Assembly: GCA_013400115.1 (NCBI GenBank)
Contig: VXBP01003612.1
Coordinates: 295,440 to 359,439 of the forward strand
Length of the DNA stretch: 64,000 bases
Source of the DNA: Rhinopomastus cyanomelas
Lineage: Eukaryota > Chordata > Aves > Bucerotiformes > Rhinopomastidae
Reading direction: 5' to 3'
Positions 10,881 to 21,937 of the stretch are shown in pieces (position 1 is the first letter of the stretch; every line of letters starts with the position of its first letter). The notes beneath the pieces are model-generated. The model searched no databases and had not been told where the DNA came from. It was given only the letters and a program-made list of their open reading frames with translations. The translations under genes and the position numbers were made by a program.

Positions 10881-11298
10881 TCCTGCAGCTTGGGGCAGGG
10901 CCTGGCCTGGCTGGATCCTGCACAGTCACCGGTGCTCTGCTGGCCCCCCCGGCTCTGTCCCAGCCCCTCTTGGTGCCTGGTGAAGCTCCCCACCACCTCT
11001 ACTGGGTGCAAGAGCGGTGGCACTGGTAGAGGGTCCCGTGGTGCTCCCCAGGTCCTGCCACCACCAGGAGCATCCCAAGAACTGCAGAGAACCCCAAAGT
11101 CACCTCCTGTGCTCCTCTAAAATGTCCTGCAGGATCAGAGGGAGGTCTAGAGGGTTTTAGGGTCCAGGGCTGCTCCCCACAAGGTGGTCACAGGACCCCC
11201 CTAAAATGCCCTGCAAGATGAGGGGGAGGTCTGGAGGGTTTTAGGGTCCCTCTTGGGGTGCAGGGCTGATCTCCCAGGGTGTCCTTCTCTCCCTGCAG

Positions 11299-12640
11299 CT
11301 CCACCAGCCCCATCCTGACAGCACGGGGTGTCACGGGGCCGCAGCATCCCCTCCCCAGTCCCCCAGCATGGATCCCTCGTTGCGGCACCCCAAGGCCAGG
11401 GGCTTCGTGTCCAGCGTGGAGCTGAGCGTGACGCAGGCGCCGGCGGGGGCGGCGGGGTCGGAGGGCAGGTCCCGCTTCCAGAAGGTCTCAGTGGTGTCGC
11501 GGAGGCTGGAGAGCGCGGGGGGCACTCGGGGCCGGGAGGGGAGCCCGTCCCGCGTCTCCCTCCTGCTGCAGGCCTGGGAGAAGGAGATTGTGGAGAAGGC
11601 AGCATCGAGCCCGGCTGCCCTGCCCCAGCGGGACCGCTCGTCCCCCTCCAGCGTCCCCAAGGACTTCACGGCCCACGGCCCCATCTTCTCGCAGGTCTAC
11701 TCCCCAGCGCAGAAGCCCCGGCGGCAGGATGAGAGGGGGAAGGTGGGGGCTGGCGGTGACAGTGTCCCCCCCCAACCCACGGGTCCCCCCCAGGAGATGC
11801 CGGTGCACAGGGAGAGCTACATCCACGGCACCCTGCTGCCCACCCGACCCACGCAGCACCCTGCAGGGGGTCCCGCTGAGGGTCCCAGTGCTCCCAGTGT
11901 TGCCAAGCTGGGCTGCAGCCCTGCCTTGCCCAGGGCCAGACAGGTCACGGTGCTGCGGACGGGCAGGGATGCCGCCGGGATGCAGCCAGGGCTGGCAGAG
12001 GGCAGAGACCCCCGCAATGGGCTGGACCCCGCTGCCAGCGCCCCGTTGCAGAGGGAAAACCACGAGCGAGAGGGCAGCGGCTCCGCCGGGGTGGCCACGG
12101 GCAATGCGACCTCACCGGGCACCACAGAGGCCACCGGGCGGGCGGCTGAGGGCTGCCCCGGGGAGAAACGCTTGGCCAGTGCAACTCTGGGCGATGGCGA
12201 CAGCCCTGGGGAGCTGCAGACCAGTATAACCAGCTCCCCGCAGAGTCCCTCGGAGGAGCCCAGCGGCCAGGCTGGTCCAGCTGGTGCGGGAGCAGACGGG
12301 GACGGCAGCACCGCGGCCACGTCGCTGAGGACAGTGAGCCCCACGGGAGCTGGCAGCACCCCCGAAGACCCCTCCTCGGGGGCAAGTGATGGTCCGGAGC
12401 CTTCACCCGAAGCGTCTCCCACAGCTGAGGCTGAGTTGGATGGGAGTGAGACAACGGAAGACCCCCAGAGCCCGGCCCAGGAGCCTGAGAGCAGCCCCGA
12501 GCCCCCCGCTGAACCCCCAGGTGAGGCCCCGCCGGACGCAGGCGAGGAAGACCCCGAGCTGCTGGTGGACATGGAGATCTTCGTGGACACTCTGCGCAAC
12601 ATGGAGCCCTCGGAGATGCGGAAGGCGCCCAAGGGCCCCC
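11299..12640 (+). other. CRYBG2: CRYBG2 large N-terminal exon (disordered region)
   Basis: The exon begins after a polypyrimidine acceptor ending CTGCAG at 11298; the first 69 bases are 5' UTR. About 424 codons are readable, rich in Ser, Pro, Gly, Glu and Ala, with no globular domain. The recognisable pieces are near the end: DMEIFVDTLRNMEPSEMRK, a motif shared with CRYBG1/CRYBG2 just ahead of the crystallin domains. After the gap the frame resumes with PYSRLDNSVLYSRFVSPG. Confidence 0.85.
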
Positions 12641-15600
12641 NNNNNNNNNNNNNNNNNNNNNNNNNNNNNNNNNNNNNNNNNNNNNNNNNNNNNNNNNNNN
12701 NNNNNNNNNNNNNNNNNNNNNNNNNNNNNNNNNNNNNNNNNNNNNNNNNNNNNNNNNNNNNNNNNNNNNNNNNNNNNNNNNNNNNNNNNNNNNNNNNNNN
12801 NNNNNNNNNNNNNNNNNNNNNNNNNNNNNNNNNNNNNNNNNNNNNNNNNNNNNNNNNNNNNNNNNNNNNNNNNNNNNNNNNNNNNNNNNNNNNNNNNNNN
12901 NNNNNNNNNNNNNNNNNNNNNNNNNNNNNNNNNNNNNNNNNNNNNNNNNNNNNNNNNNNNNNNNNNNNNNNNNNNNNNNNNNNNNNNNNNNNNNNNNNNN
13001 NNNNNNNNNNNNNGAGGAGGGGAAGCCCTACTCTCGCCTGGACAACAGTGTCCTCTACAGCCGCTTCGTGAGCCCCGGCTCCCAGCTGCCTGCCCGGGAC
13101 GGTGGGGGAGCGGGGTCGCCCGTCCCCGGGGACTGCAACGGGCTGGACCCCAGTGAGCACCCCGACCCTGAGGTGACCGGGATGGGAGCTCTGAGTAGCA
13201 GCAGCAGCTCTGTTCTTCCAGTCGCTGAAGAGGCTGAGAGCACCACAGCCCCCTGTCCTGCTGACGTCCTGGTGAGTGACCCCCCCCCAGCGTGGTCCCT
13301 GGGGAGATGGGGTGTCCTCCTGGGCGCGTGGGGAGGTGGTGGGATCCGAACCCGGGGGCATCATTCCCTGCTCCCAGCAGGAACGGTGGGAGCCCATTGC
13401 CCGGTGTAGGGGAGAGCCCCAGGTGTGGTGGCAGGGGACTGGGATGGGTGATGGAGGGGACTGGGATGGTGTCAGGGTGGGTGATGAAGGGGGTTGCCAT
13501 GGGTGATGGAAAGGTCCCAGGATGGGTGCTGGCTCCTCTCTGGGCAACAGAAAGGTACCAAGGTGGGTACCAAGAAACCAGGTGAAGTGATGGGGTGGTG
13601 CCACCACAGATGATGGGGAGGTCCCAAGGCAGCAGGAGGCTGATCCCCAGCACTACAGGACTGCTCGAGGTGTGGCTGCTTGGGGCAGTGGGAGGGACTG
13701 GCAGAGCCAGACTGTGGGGCTGTGGCAGTGGCTGCAGCTTCTCTGGGCTGTGGGGTGATGGCGGATCCAGCCGATGTCCCTCTGCCTTCCTCACATGGGC
13801 CTTCACAGCAGGAGGACCAGGAGGGCTTCAAGAAGATCAACATGAGACCCGGCAAGGTACAGGGCTGTGCTGGGGCTGGGCTGGCTGCTTGTGGGGTGGG
13901 GTGTGGAGAGGGGTGTATGGGGTGAGTGGGGTCTATGAGGCGTGGGAGGGTTGGGAAGGGGGTGTGTGTACCATGAGTGAGGTGTGTGTGTGGTGTGGAG
14001 GGGTGTGTGGGGTGTGTCAGGTGTGTAGTGTGTGGATGGGGTATATGGGATGGATGGGATGTGGGGTGTATGAGGTATGTGGGGCCCATGGGGTCTGTGG
14101 GGTGTGCAGGGTGTATGGGGTATGGGGGAGGTGTGGGGTGTTTGGTGCCTGTGTGGGGTGGGGGTGTGTGTGGGGTGTATGGCTTTGGTGGGGTGCATAG
14201 GGTGTATGGAGTTGGGGGGGTGTGGGGTGCATAGGGTGTGTGTGATGTGGGGTAGATGGGGTTTGTGGGGTGTGACGTGTTCTCCTCTGCATCACCCCTT
14301 CCCAGATCATCCTCTTCTCCGAGGCCGGTTTCGGGGGCCAGAAACGGGAGATCTGGGGGGACGTCGCAGACGCGACGGCCTGGGAGCTGTCCCACACCAT
14401 CTCCATCCGAGTCATCCGGGGAGGGTAGGGGACAGCTCTGGGGCGAAGACACCAAGGAGGGAGGCTTCCCCCGCCCCATGGGGCAGCCAGGGCCCAGCCT
14501 GGGGTTGAGGAGTGACCGTCCTGCCCCGCTAATTACTGGGGCTGGATGCGGCACCGCAGCCCTGGCGGGATGTCCCCACCCCTGCTCTGCCCCAGGGTTC
14601 CTGATGTCTGTGGGGCTGTGGGTAAAAGCAGGGGTTTCATAGATCATCAGGGTTGGAAAAGACCTTCAAGATTATCAAGTCCAACCGCCCGCCCCACAGC
14701 TCCCAACCCCTAACCCAGCTCCCCAAACACCCTGGCTGCTGGTTGTTGAACCCCTCCAGCGATGGTGCCTCCACCCCCTCTCTGGGCAGCCTGTTCTAAG
14801 GGCTCCCCACTCTTGCTGGGAAGAAGTTTGTCCTCACATCCAGCCTGACTCTCCCCTGGCTCAACCTGACCCCATCTCCTCTGCTCCTGTCCCCAGTCCC
14901 TGGGGAGAAGAGGCCAACCCCCAGCTCACTGCACCCTCCCTTCAGGGAGCTGTGGAGAGCAGGGAGGTCTCCCCTCAGCCTCCTCTTCTCCAGGCTGAGC
15001 AGCCCCAGCTCCCTCAGCCTCTCCCCACCAGCCCTGCTCTCCAGACCCCAACCCAGCCCCACTGCCCTTCTCTGCCCCCTCTCCAGCCCCTCTCTGTCCT
15101 TCCTGTCCTGCGGTGCCCAGACTGTCCCCAGCACTCGAGATGCAGCCTCACCAGGGTCAGGATCCCCTCCTGGCCACACTGGTGCTGATGCAGGCCAGGA
15201 TGCCACTGGCCTTCTTGGCCCCCTGGGCACCCCAGGAGCTCACTGAGCACCCCCAGGTCCTTTTCCACCCAGCAGCTCTCCAGCCTCTCCTCCCCAGTCC
15301 CATTGCCCTGCAGGGGCTTGTTGTGACCCAAGTGCAGGACCCGCTGTTTGCCCCTGTTGACCCTCATCCCAGCGGCCTCAGCGTGTCCAGGTCCCTCTCC
15401 ACCCTCCAGCAGACCAACACCCCCCCCTCCCTGCTCCCACCCCACTTACAGGTGGGTGATGTACGAGAAGCCCCGGTTCCACGGGCGCAAGTGTGTGCTG
15501 GCCGAGGGCGACGTGGAGATCGACAACCCCTGGGCAGCCTACGGGCAGAGCGGCCACAGCCGGCCCTTCCGCATCGGCTCCTTCAAGAGGGTGGTCAGGG

Positions 15601-18600
15601 TGAGTGCAGGGAACCCCCCACCCCCGCACTCCCTACCCAGCACCCCCAGCGGGGTGTCCTGTACCCCCATAACGGCACTGTGCCCCACACCAGGACTACC
15701 GCACCCCCGAGATCAGCCTGTTTGCGGAGGAGAACGGGGAAGGCGCCCGGCTGACCTTCAGCGACTCGGCTGAGGACACCCGCACGCGGGGCCAGGCGCT
15801 CGCCGCCGCCTCCATCATCGTCCACTCGGGGCTGTGAGTGGGGCCGGGTGGCTTCCGGGCGGTGGACTCCGCCGTGGGCTGGAGCGGGGTGCGATGGTCT
15901 CCCCTGGTTCCCCAGGTGGCTGGTTTACTCCAAACCTTTCTTTGATGATGACCCCTACGTCCTGGAGCCTGGCGGGTACCCCACTCTGAAGGCTTGGGGG
16001 GCAAAGGACCCGTCTATCTGCTCCATGCACCCCATCAGGCTGGTGAGTGCCACTTGCTGGGGTTGTACTGGGGTGCTGCTGGGGCAGTCTGGGCACCGCA
16101 GGACAGGAAGGACAGGGAGGGGCTGGAGAGGGGGCAGAGAAGGGCAACGGGGCTGGTTGGGGTCTGGAGAGCAGGGCTGGTGGGGAGAGGCTGAGGGAGC
16201 TGGGGCTGCTCAGCCTGGAGAGGGGGAGGCTGAGGGGAGACCTCCCTGCTCTCCACAGTTCCCTGGAGGGAGGCTGCAGTGAGCTGGGGGTTGGCCTCTT
16301 CTCCCCAGGGACTGGTGATAGGAGCAGAGGACATGGGGTCAGGTTGTGCCAGGAGAGGGTCAGGCTGGATGTGAGGACAAACTTCTTCCCAGCAAGAGTG
16401 GGGAGGCCTTGGAACAGGCTGCCCAGAGAGGGGGTGGAGGCACCATCGCTGGAGGGGTTCAACAACCAGCAGCCAGGGTGTTTGGGGAGCTGGGTTAGGG
16501 GTTGGGAGCTGTGAGGTGGACGATTTGTTTTGATGACCTTGAATGTCTTTTCTTACCTGAATGATTCCATGATTCTCTCCCTGGCCCTGGGCACAACAGG
16601 AGGGAGCAGCTCCTGGCTCCCATCAGCAAGGGGCTTGGTGTGGGAGGGGGCTGGGTTAGTGGTGGAGGAGATGGATTAGAAAAGCCCCAGGGAGCTCATT
16701 CTTGAAGGAAAACAGCCCAAAAAGGAGCTCGGGCTGTCAAGGGGGGAATGAGATGCTGTCACACCTTCCTCTCCTGCCACCACAACCTCACCGGGGCTCC
16801 TTCTCCTTCCAGGGCTGCCCCGTCGTGGAGAGACCCGGTGAGCCGCAGGTGAGCGCTGGGCCAGCACCCGGTGAGACCCCGGGGTTGGGGCTGCCAGTTA
16901 CCCTGCTCAGCCTCTCCCTCTCCCCAGGTGCTGATCTATGAGGCTGCGGGTTTCCAGGGCCGCAGCTTCACAATCAACCGAGATGTCTATGACCTGAAGG
17001 GCTTGTCTGGAGCAGCACTGGCCACCGTGGGCTCCCTGCACGTCCTGGGCGGCTGGTGAGTGGCTTGCGATGGGTATCCTGGGTGCAGCAGGATGGGAAG
17101 GTGGTGGTCAATCTGGGGAGAGGGCTTGGAGGAGCTCTCTGGGGCTGTGGGATGGCTGTGGGCAGCCTGTCGGGAGAGGGGTGGGTGGTGTCCCCACGTG
17201 TGAGGACCTCACCACCTGCATCTGTCTGCACCACAGCTGGGTTGGCTACGAGAAGGAGGGTTTCCGTGGCCACCAGTACCTGCTGGAGGAAGGGCAGTAC
17301 CAGGACTGGCGGCAGTGGGGCGGCTACAACAAGGAGCTGGTGTCCCTGCGGCTGATTCGGACGGTGAGGGCAGGGCCAGCAGCATCACTCGGGGATGGGA
17401 CTGGTGTGGGCAGGGACATTCGGCCCCCCATCACCCTCCTGAGATCCCCCAGACTCATCACTCACGGCCTTACTGGTCCCCAGCACCTCTCCCTGGGGTC
17501 CCCCGTGGCCGGGTAGGACTCAGACTGAGGGGTTTGGGAATGGGGTGGGGGGGTTCCCTTCTCCCCACAGGACTTCTCCGACCCGGTGCTGGTCCTGTTC
17601 GAGGCCATGGACTTCGAGGAGGGCGCCAGCGTGGAGCTGAGCGAGGCGCTGCCCGACACCCGGCTGGCCGGCTACGGCCCCGTCACCCAGTCCATCCACG
17701 TGCTGAGCGGCGTGTGAGTGCGGGCTGGGGGGCTCAGAGCGCGGGGGTGGGCAGAGCGGGGGGATGCTGAGCCAGCACCCACCTCTCCCGGCAGGTGGGT
17801 GGCCTACGAGGGCGCCAACTTCTCGGGCGAGCAGTACGTCCTGGAGAAGGGGGTCTATCGCAGCTGCGAGGACTGGGGGGCCGCCGACTGCCGCATCGCC
17901 TCGGCACAGCCCATCCTGCAGGTGAGAGCAGTCCAGAGAGCCCCACCTGGGCCACCCCAGACCCGCCGGCGCCTCCCCAGGCAGCTGGGGACCAGCCTGG
18001 GGTGAGGTGCCCACCGGTGCCCCTCTCTGTGTCTGCTTCCAGGTCAGGGAGCACAACCTGCACTTCGTCTCCAAGGTCAGGGGTGATGGAAGGGAAGGGG
18101 GTTATCCCCCCCCTCCCCGATTTGTGGTCCCTCGTGGGGTGGTGGCGATGCTCAGTCACCCTCACGGAGCCCCTCTGCTCCCCCTTCCCCAGATCCTGCT
18201 CTTCTCAGAGCCCGACTTCTTAGGGGATCATGTCACCTTCGAGGAGGACCAGGACGCCCTGCCCGGCACCTTCACCCCACAGTCCTGCAGAGTCCAGGGG
18301 GGCAGGTAGGGAGTCCTGGGGCACCATGAAGGGACAGGAATGGGGGCATCACCCTGCTGGCAGCCCCACAGGAGGGCGGGCAGGATGGGTGGGTGCTGGG
18401 GGGCCACAGGAGGGGTGGGATGGGATCAGACAGATGGGAAAGGATTAGATGGGATCAGATGGGAGGGATGGATGGGATGGCATGGGATGGGATAGATGAG
18501 ATGTGATGTGATGAGATGGGATCAGATAGATGAGATGGGATTAGATGGGATGGAACGGGATGGGACGGGACGGGACGGGATGGGGTCCCACCACAACAGC

Positions 18601-20532
18601 CACAGCAGCCTGGGCACTCTCCTCCCTGCCAGCTGGATCCTGTTCGACGGGCAGGACTTTGTGGGGGAGCAGCACGTGCTGTCGGAGGGCGAGTACCCCA
18701 CGCTCAGCGCCATGGGCTGCCCCTCCTCCAGCACCATCCGCTCCTTGAAGAAGGTCCCGGTGGTGAGTGGGGGCAACGCTGGGGCAGAACCCTCCAAGAA
18801 CCTCCTTCTCTCCCCTCCCTTCCACACCCACGGGTGCTCACCCCTCCTGCCTGCCCCCCGCTCTTCTCGCCACCCCCCAGTTTTTCTCAGAGCCCTCCAT
18901 CTTCCTGCACGGGCTGGAGTGTTTCGAGGGGAAGGAGATCGAGCTGAACACGGAGGTGCGGAGCCTGCAGGCCGAGGGCTTCAACAACCACGTGCTGTCG
19001 GTGCGCGTCAAAGGCGGGATGTGAGTGACCCCCCCGACCCCGCCATCCCCCGGCCCCGCTGGGTGCCTTGTGCCCACCCCCATCCTGTGTTCCCCAACCC
19101 CAGCTGGGTGCTGTGTGAACACGGCGACTTCCGAGGGCGCCAGTGGCTGCTGGACTGCACCGAGATCACCAACTGGCTGACGTACAGCGGGCTCCAGCAC
19201 GTGGGGTCCCTCTACCCCATCCGCCAGGTGGGTGCTGGGGGGAGGTGCCGGCATCCGGCAGGGCGAACCCCAAACCCTGCTGGGTCAGGGGCCAGCGCCG
19301 GTGGCCGGGAGGAGGACGTGGGAGCAGCACCTGCCGCCAGCCCCGTCACCCCCACGTCCCAGTCCCCCGCCCTGGGAGCGGCCGCCGCGGTGGTGAAATG
19401 TCCCCCACGGGCAGGAGCCTTGCAAAACGCCCTGGCAGGGAGAGCGGCGCCCGCGTCGGTGCCAGCTGCCAGGGACAGGTCAGGGCATCACCCTGAGGAG
19501 AGCTGGGCAGCTCCCAGGGGATGGGGATGACCCTCTGGGCACCCCCAGGGTCCTTCTGGCCAAAGCCAGAGGCCGGGTGAGGTGGCTCCTTGCCCACGTG
19601 CTGGCGGGGGGGGGTTGTGGTGCCAACGAAGGGGTTTCTGTCTCCACAGAGAAGGATCTACTTCCGCATCAGGAGCAGGGAGCTGGAGCTCTACCTCTCG
19701 GTCCCTGACGACGTGGAGGACATGAAAGCCGGGCGGGTGGTGGTCTCCAGCCTGAGCGAGCAGAGCAGCTCCGTCTGGTACTACGAGGACGGGCTGATCA
19801 AGAACCAGGTCAGGGCGGCGGGGGACCGGGGCAGCCTCCTGCAGGGCACGATGCCGGGGTGCTCCCCACCCCGCAGATGTCTTCTAGGGCTCAGAACAGG
19901 CTTTCCCGGCATCTGACCTCAGCCTTGTCTCCAAAGATGGGCTGAGGCTCTCCTCCCCAAGTTGCCCCCGGAGATGTGAGGTCACACCTGCCTGCCCTGG
20001 GGGGGTTTTGTCACGGTAGTTGTTCCCACCTCTCACTGAGGGGGTTTCCTGCTCGTCCCACACCTCACCCCAGAACAAGCTGCATCTCTAGGGCTGAGCC
20101 CTGAGCTCCAAGCCTCTGCGTGGGGTGGAGGCGACAGAGAGGATCCGGCTGACCTGGCCACCGCCGCTCCTTGCAGGTGGCCCCCACCATGAGCCTGCAG
20201 GTCATCGGGCCAGCGGGGAAGGGCGCGAAGGCCGTGCTGTGGTCCGAGACCCGGATGCCCCGTCAGACCTGGAGCATCGATTCCCAGGGCCGGATCCACA
20301 GCCAGATGTTCGAGGACATGGTCCTCGATGTCAAGGGTGAGGCCTCGGTGTCAGCACGGGGGCTGCTTTCCCAGGGGTCCCCCAAGATGGGGCTTTGCCC
20401 ACGAGGTGGGGCAGGAGCTTCGACTCCCTCCCTCGCTCCGCAGGCGGCCGAACCTACGACCGGGACCACGCCATCGTCTGGGACATGGCAGAGGAGAAGC
20501 CCACGCAGATCTGGGACATCCAGGTGCTATGA
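11368..20532 (+). CDS. CRYBG2: CRYBG2 (AIM1L), beta/gamma-crystallin domain protein
   Basis: Non-lens member of the crystallin superfamily with a disordered N-terminus, six beta-gamma crystallin domains and a ricin-type lectin fold; cellular role poorly known, expressed mainly in epithelia. Coding exons: 11368-12640 (into gap), 13014-13271, 13809-13856, 14306-14424, 15452-15599, 15694-15833, 15916-16042, 16813-16848, 16928-17055, 17237-17363, 17571-17713, 17795-17921, 18043-18075, 18193-18305, 18633-18762, 18881-19020, 19104-19227, 19650-19808, 20177-20336, 20444-20532. All junctions are GT-AG and keep frame. The C-terminus reads IWDIQVL then TGA. The start ATG has a good context (cagcATGG) and an upstream 5' UTR acceptor at 11298. 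Length cannot be given because of the 373-N gap; frame before and after the gap disagrees. Neighbours LIN28A and CD52 match human synteny. Confidence 0.93.
12641..13013. other. Assembly gap (373 N) inside CRYBG2 coding sequence
   Basis: The frame entering the gap and the frame leaving it differ by two bases, so either the gap size is an estimate or it hides an intron. Exon 13014-13271 is open in the frame that ends in phase 0 at its donor. Confidence 0.99.
13860..14290. repeat. GT/GGGGT-rich simple repeat in CRYBG2 intron
   Basis: About 430 bp of degenerate (G)TGTGGGGTGTATGG repeats fill almost the whole intron between exons 13809-13856 and 14306-14424. It yields spurious His/Thr/Pro-rich frames on the minus strand and Gly/Trp/Cys/Val-rich frames on the plus strand. 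Confidence 0.9.
14637..15445 (-). mobile_element. CR1 LINE fragment abutting a CRYBG2 splice acceptor
   Basis: Starts with TTTCATAGATCATCAGGGTTGG (reversed CR1 3' end) and continues 0.8 kb through the reversed untranslated/ORF2 tail. It stops only a few bases before the acceptor TTACAG at 15446-15451 of the exon coding WVMYEKPRF. The element supplies much of the sequence where the branch point and pyrimidine tract must lie. Confidence 0.92.
16085..16576 (+). mobile_element. CR1 LINE fragment, inverted partner of 14637-15445
   Basis: Ends in CATGATTCT after a typical CR1 3' tail. Near-identical to the reverse complement of the left copy over several hundred bases, for example around the CTGGATGTGAGGACAAACTT segment. 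Lies in the intron after exon 15916-16042. Confidence 0.92.
18417..18580. repeat. (GGGAT)n-type degenerate repeat in CRYBG2 intron
   Basis: Runs of GATGG, GATCAGAT and GGGAC in a 5-bp rhythm fill the intron between exons 18193-18305 and 18633-18762. Confidence 0.85.
19650..20532 (+). other. CRYBG2: CRYBG2 ricin B-type lectin domain (three exons)
   Basis: Exons 19650-19808, 20177-20336 and 20444-20532 encode RRIYFRIRSRELELYLSV.., SVWYYEDGLIKNQ, QTWSIDSQGRIHSQMFEDM and IVWDMAEEKPTQIWDIQVL. The repeated W-x-x-D/Y..G.I pattern is that of a ricin-type beta-trefoil, the usual C-terminus of CRYBG1/2/3. Sugar-binding ability cannot be judged by eye. Confidence 0.85.
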
Positions 20533-21780
20533 GGGGGCAGCTCTCACACCCCAAAGTGTCACCATGGGACAGGACGGGGACACCCCACCAGCATCCCCAC
20601 AGCAGGGCAGGAGACCTCCTCCCCACCCCAGCCCCGGCTGCCGTGTGAAGGACACCCGCCCTCCCCTCCATCGTGAGGGGGAACCACCCCACTGCTCTCC
20701 TGGGGAGCCCCGTACCCGGCTCATGAAGGACCCCACAGCCACCACCAGCAATGGGACCCTCTGGCGAGCAGCAGAGCCCCCTCCCAGCCTCCATCCCTCT
20801 CTGAACTGTATTTATGTACCTGTGTAAGATACGGCCCCCCCTCTCTGGGCCAGCTCTGCTGGGGGGCTCAGCGTCCTCTGTCCTCGCACTGGCTACCGCT
20901 ACCCTCAGCCCAGTCGCCCCAGCGAGAGCCCAGTGCTGCTCCCAGGACGGGACCTTGGTGCGTTCTGGTGTCCACCGGCCCCGAGCAGCACCAGGGTGCC
21001 GTGGTCCGTGGGACAGAGGTCACCTCCACTCAGGAGCTCCCTGGGGACGTGACGCAGAGCCCGAGGGGCTGCGGGGTGAGGGACTCGCACACAGAGACAC
21101 CAACTGCTGCTGGGGAGAGGAGATGGCTGCTGGCAAGAGCCCAGTTTGCTGAGCAGGTCAAGCCCAGCTTGTGGAGAGCCCCAGCAGCAGGGCAGTGATC
21201 ACTGCCCAACCCCGCAGCGAAACTGGGCTGTGCTGGTGGTGCCACAGAGGTCAGAACCTTCCCAGGAGGTTCCCTCAGCACCACCCACGTTCTCACCTGG
21301 GCAGCGCCGGCTCCTGCCGTGACCCAGTGTCTGTCTTTATGGTGAAAGGTGGCCCCAGTGGCCCTGGCTGGGCGGGAGGACAGGCACCCACACGACAGGA
21401 CACGCTGCACGGGGACGTCCAGCTCCACTCTGCTCCTCCTCCGGGCAGCCCTGAGCCCAAGCGCCAGGGTGAAGCCCACCTGCTCATCCCATCAAGAGAT
21501 GCTGGGGGGAAGGTGGAGGAGGCCACCAGAGGATGAGGGCTCAGGAGACACACAGAGAGGACCCTGCCACCCTGTTCGGTCTGGGCTGGGCTCTGCGGCA
21601 CGTGGAAGCTGCAGAGGGATAAGGAAACGTGATGGCAAAGCCAGGGTGGGGGGAACCCCCATAGCAAAGATCCTCAAGTCACACCACCTCCTCCCCTCCC
21701 AGTCCTGTGCAGCACCAGGGGCCCAAGCGCTGGCCCTGAGTCTTTGTTGACCCCCAAGACTCAAGAGAAGAGCCCTGCCC
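20533..21780 (+). other. CRYBG2 3' UTR and CRYBG2/CD52-like convergent spacer
   Basis: 1.25 kb follows the CRYBG2 stop before the poly(A) signal of the oppositely oriented CD52-like gene. I see no clear AATAAA on the plus strand, no transposon and no further coding exon. Confidence 0.5.
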
Positions 21781-21786
21781 CAGCAC

Positions 21787-21792
21787 TTTATT
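21787..21792 (-). terminator. Poly(A) signal of the CD52-like gene
   Basis: TTTATT on the plus strand, AATAAA on the gene strand, 146 bases after the stop codon of the CD52-like frame. It implies a very short 3' UTR, as in mammalian CD52. Confidence 0.7.
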
Positions 21793-21937
21793 GCCCACAG
21801 CTGGCCTCAGGGCCTCGCTGTGAGCTGGGGTTCACTGGGAGCTCGAGTGGGGTGATGGCATCACACTGGCTGGTTGGGTCCAAGGAGGGGTTGGTGCAGG
21901 GGGAGCCGTGCTGGAGGCACTGGTGCTCCCATCCAGG

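Larger units (their letters stand above)
14306..19227 (+). other. CRYBG2: CRYBG2 six beta-gamma crystallin domains (12 Greek-key motifs)
   Basis: Each Greek-key motif is one exon. Odd motifs start with a strand like ILFSEAGFGG or VLIYEAAGFQG; even motifs start with a Trp at the junction (WVMYEKPRFHG, WLVYSKPFF, WVGYEKEGFRG, WVAYEGANFSG, WILFDGQDFVG, WVLCEHGDFRG) followed by the typical G..Y.L/LxxGxY segment. Domains are exons 14306/15452, 15694/15916, 16928/17237, 17571/17795, 18193/18633 and 18881/19104. Introns within a domain are phase 2, between domains phase 0. Three small symmetric exons (13809-13856, 16813-16848, 18043-18075) precede each pair of domains. Confidence 0.92.

Noticed and set aside
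11817..13607. Antisense 596-aa frame across CRYBG2 exon and gap
   Set aside because: Mirror of the GC-rich coding exon and the N run; the sense frame matches CRYBG2.
13803..14198. 131-aa His/Pro/Thr-rich minus-strand frame, with overlapping Gly/Cys/Val-rich plus-strand frames
   Set aside because: Translation of a simple G/T repeat inside a CRYBG2 intron; no start context, domain or codon bias.
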